Source: Pegea sp. RAD2-039
Taxonomy: Eukaryota > Chordata > Thaliacea > Salpida > Salpidae
DNA length: 64,000 nt
Assembly (NCBI GenBank): GCA_034620365.1
Contig: JAQGEQ010000330.1
Coordinates: forward strand, 62,001 to 126,000
Direction: 5' to 3'
Under the pieces are notes generated by a model. The model made no database searches, was not told the DNA's origin, and saw nothing but the letters and a program-made list of their open reading frames with translations. Of the stretch, positions 61,591 through 64,000 are shown in pieces (the first letter of the stretch is position 1; each line of letters begins with the position of its first letter). Position numbers and translations under genes: made by a program.

Positions 61591-62439
61591 AAAGAGATTA
61601 TACATTCTCTTTGTTTATCTTTTTCTATTTTTTATTTTAAAATTTTGTTATATAGAAAGTTATATTTTTTCCTGTAAAAATGTTTTCACTTGTTCATTAA
61701 TAAATTCAAAATTCAAAATGTTTATTTTTGATTAAAAAAGTCACTAATGATGTACACTACAATATGAATTTTCAAATATTATATTACTAGTAGATTGAAT
61801 TATAATATCCTAGAAATGTGTAGAATTAAATGTCGTCAATAGTGTTGCAATTATATCAGCTATTAAACTCATAATTAGAGTTATATGATTAAAGAATAAA
61901 GTTTTACAGTTAAAAAGTAATTACCAAAAAACACTATAAATTTATTTGAACAAATCCTATTTTTAGCTAACATTATAAGATTTTATCAAACGTGAAAAAA
62001 AAATAATTTTTTAGAATTTGAATAATTTGATTTTCTAACATTTCTTAGTCATAACAAATATTCTAAGAAATTATTTTTTCATTAAAAATAATTTAAAAAA
62101 TTTAATTAAAGAATAAATAAGATAAAGATTCTAAAGTAAAAGTAGAAAACTGTTTAAAAGCAATTTGAAAGTCTCTGTACAATATAATAGTGCAAACTTA
62201 CACAGAATGTTAATAATATAAAAAATAACTCTTTGAACTTAATCATCTAAACCAGGAAAAGTTATCATTAATTGATAAACTATCATTTTAAAAGTTAAGT
62301 TTGTTTATTTATTACAGTAATGAAAAATTACGATTCAACTAAAGTCAGAGGTTTTAACTTTGTTTCACTGAAGTTGTTAGAAAAAGGGGTTTTAAAATCT
62401 AAAGTTGAAATAAGATTCCTTAAACTTTCTTAGGCGTGT
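61590..62439. other. Unassigned AT-rich sequence
   Basis: No module, exon or RNA gene seen between RRM copy E and the third LINE fragment. Confidence 0.4.
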
Positions 62440-62580
62440 TATAAAAGCCATGTATTACATATTATTCTTTCTATATTTTTAACTTAATAGACTTTTTTTG
62501 TGGGAATGTGTTGTAACGAGAGGTACTCTCTTCAGGCAGCACCCTTTGCATTTATTGTATAAATAAATAATCTCATAAAA
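62440..62580 (+). mobile_element. LINE 3' UTR fragment, third copy
   Basis: Only the last part remains: GGGAATGTGTTGTAACGAG, the GAGAG-GTA-CTCTC hairpin (62518-62530), TTCAGGCAGCACCC and an ATAAATAAATAA tail. The stem pairs are kept while the loop differs from the other two copies. Confidence 0.65.
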
Positions 62581-62834
62581 AAAAAATCCTTTACAAATAT
62601 ATTTGTATAAATGATGAGATGATTATTGTTCAGAAGGTTATTTAAAATGTTCTACAAAAGCTGAATGATTATTATTTATTTATTTTTAATTATTTATTAA
62701 TATTAAAGATGTTAGTTATTGGTAAGACTACTCATGCAGCAGTGTAAAATTTATTAATGATTGTTGTAGCATGCGACGTTTCTATTAAAACATTTTATAA
62801 ATACAATGACTTCGTAATAGAATGAGTCACGAAA

Positions 62835-63998
62835 GTTATTGAGTATTTTGTTACCGACTGAACTCATTGATTTTCTCAAAAAAATATTAAAAGAAAAATT
62901 ATCATAAGTTTTTGTAAATCAAATCACTATCCTCTTGACTATAAATTTCAAACACTTGAATTTTGACAAATATTTGAGGTCAAATCAATGAAGACGCCAA
63001 TTAATATTATTAAATGAAACAATCAATCAGTTTTAGGTTTAAAAGTTTAGATTAGTTGTACTTGTTAGATTATTCTATCGACAAATGGTAGATATCAAAA
63101 ATTAGGCTTATGTAAGTTAAAGTCTAGTTACTTACAACTAAAGAAACATTTCTTGATATAAAAAATCTTCACATCTAGTATTTGTCAGGAAAAAGTGAAT
63201 TTTTGAAAATTTTTCTTTCACTTTAAAAGTTTGATTTATTTAAAACTTTGATACAACTTTTATTTTTATTACTATCAAACTTATAGTGAAGGTATTTCCT
63301 TCTAAGAGCATAAAATATTTTAGTTTTAAGCTGTTTTATGATTTTTTAAAACTAAAACTATTACAAATACTTTTTATATATAGCTAATTGTATAAGTATG
63401 AATAAACCTTGTATGAATATTAATAAACAATGTTTTGTAAGCTAAAAGTCACTGAGCAACATTATTCGTCTGTCAAATAGGAGATTACAATGTTTTAAGT
63501 TTCTAAAAAATAAACCTACAATGTATATAGTGACATCTTGTGACTGAAAAACAAATAATAAAATATAAATAAATTAAAAAAAAAGCTTCAAATTAAAGTT
63601 TAATGTACCTAATAGTTGTTACAAATAAATAACTTGAAACTTTATGTTAAAATCAATGAAAAGCTCTAAATTCTCATGATCACTTTAATTTTAAGAAAGT
63701 TATTATAATGACTTTCAGCGTAATAAAAAGCTCAAAAGCTTCTCTCGAAAGAGGTAAACAAACATTAACAGAACAACATTAACAAACATTATTTTTTTTA
63801 TTAAAATTTTAATTATCAAAGATTATGCCAAGAAGCAAACCACCAACGCTTAAGAATAAAAAAAATACAAAAAATTATTACAAAAAAGTGGGAAAACATT
63901 TGCACAGAGTTGTAACAAAGTTCATAAAAGATATTTACATCAGAACTGAATACCAAGAAGAAAGTTCTAGTTTTCAATAGCTTGGTGATTCCAATAAT
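62835..63998 (-). repeat. Long inverted repeat 1, right arm
   Basis: Inverted partner of 18,262-19,425, about 1.16 kb, possibly continuing past the end of the window. It includes an inverted module A (63,440-63,555) and a TATCGAC-AAATG-GT palindrome with one mismatch at 63,078. Confidence 0.75.
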
Positions 63999-64000
63999 AC

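Noticed and set aside
61544..61735. 63-codon plus-strand frame
   Set aside because: Its first part is the antisense of RRM exon copy E, and the rest is AT-rich noise.
1..64000. CRISPR arrays
   Set aside because: The tandem repeats have no unique spacers, and the window is eukaryotic (spliced RPB9).
1..64000. tRNA or rRNA genes and tRNA-derived SINEs
   Set aside because: No cloverleaf or convincing B box was found; GGTTCGATTAAC at 51.46 kb has no matching arms.

Overview
The window looks like animal (metazoan) nuclear DNA, very AT-rich (roughly three quarters A+T by eye), gene-poor and built mostly from old, nested repeat copies. The clearest gene is a four-exon RPB9 (RNA polymerase II subunit 9) at 30.8-31.9 kb, with animal-type sequence and GT-AG introns of 609, 78 and 48 bp. 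Very short introns, closely packed genes and many TGACGTCA palindromes in noncoding DNA would suit an invertebrate such as a tunicate, but that placement is a guess.

Layout. 1-27.2 kb is a repeat mosaic: a 1.6 kb unit (885-2,510, repeated at 58.0-59.6 kb), two direct copies of a 3.1 kb unit about 5.1 kb apart (7.7-10.8 and 12.8-15.9 kb), long inverted-repeat arms, and a 2.3 kb array of an 18-bp tandem repeat (24.3-26.6 kb). 27.2-32.0 kb is mostly unique DNA with the genes: a LINE 3' end (minus strand), a decayed coding block, a possible small secreted-peptide gene (29.6 kb), an unidentified 98-codon reading frame (30.0 kb) and RPB9, all three genes on the plus strand. A 20-bp minisatellite follows RPB9. 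32.5-35.2 kb returns to repeats. 35.2-37.3 kb is unique and holds nine TGACGTCA sites in about 730 bp. 37.3-39.7 kb carries a minus-strand gene of about 760 codons whose frame is broken twice. 39.7-42.8 kb shows nothing. 42.8-64.0 kb is again repeat mosaic, with two more LINE 3' ends and one isolated GC-richer coding-like fragment.

Main discovery. The large repeat units are not purely noncoding. They carry degenerate copies of exons of an RNA-binding-protein gene: five copies of a 128-nt exon encoding the second half of an RRM domain of Musashi/hnRNP type, and downstream on the same strand a pair of exons joined across a 51-bp intron that holds two TGACGTCA sites (one of them altered in some copies). 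The repeats are therefore best read as multiplied pieces of an RRM gene (introns included), or as mobile elements that captured one. The best-preserved RRM copy is at 57,599-57,726 (minus).

Limits: all similarities were found by eye; repeat boundaries are approximate to tens of bases, and no database search was possible.
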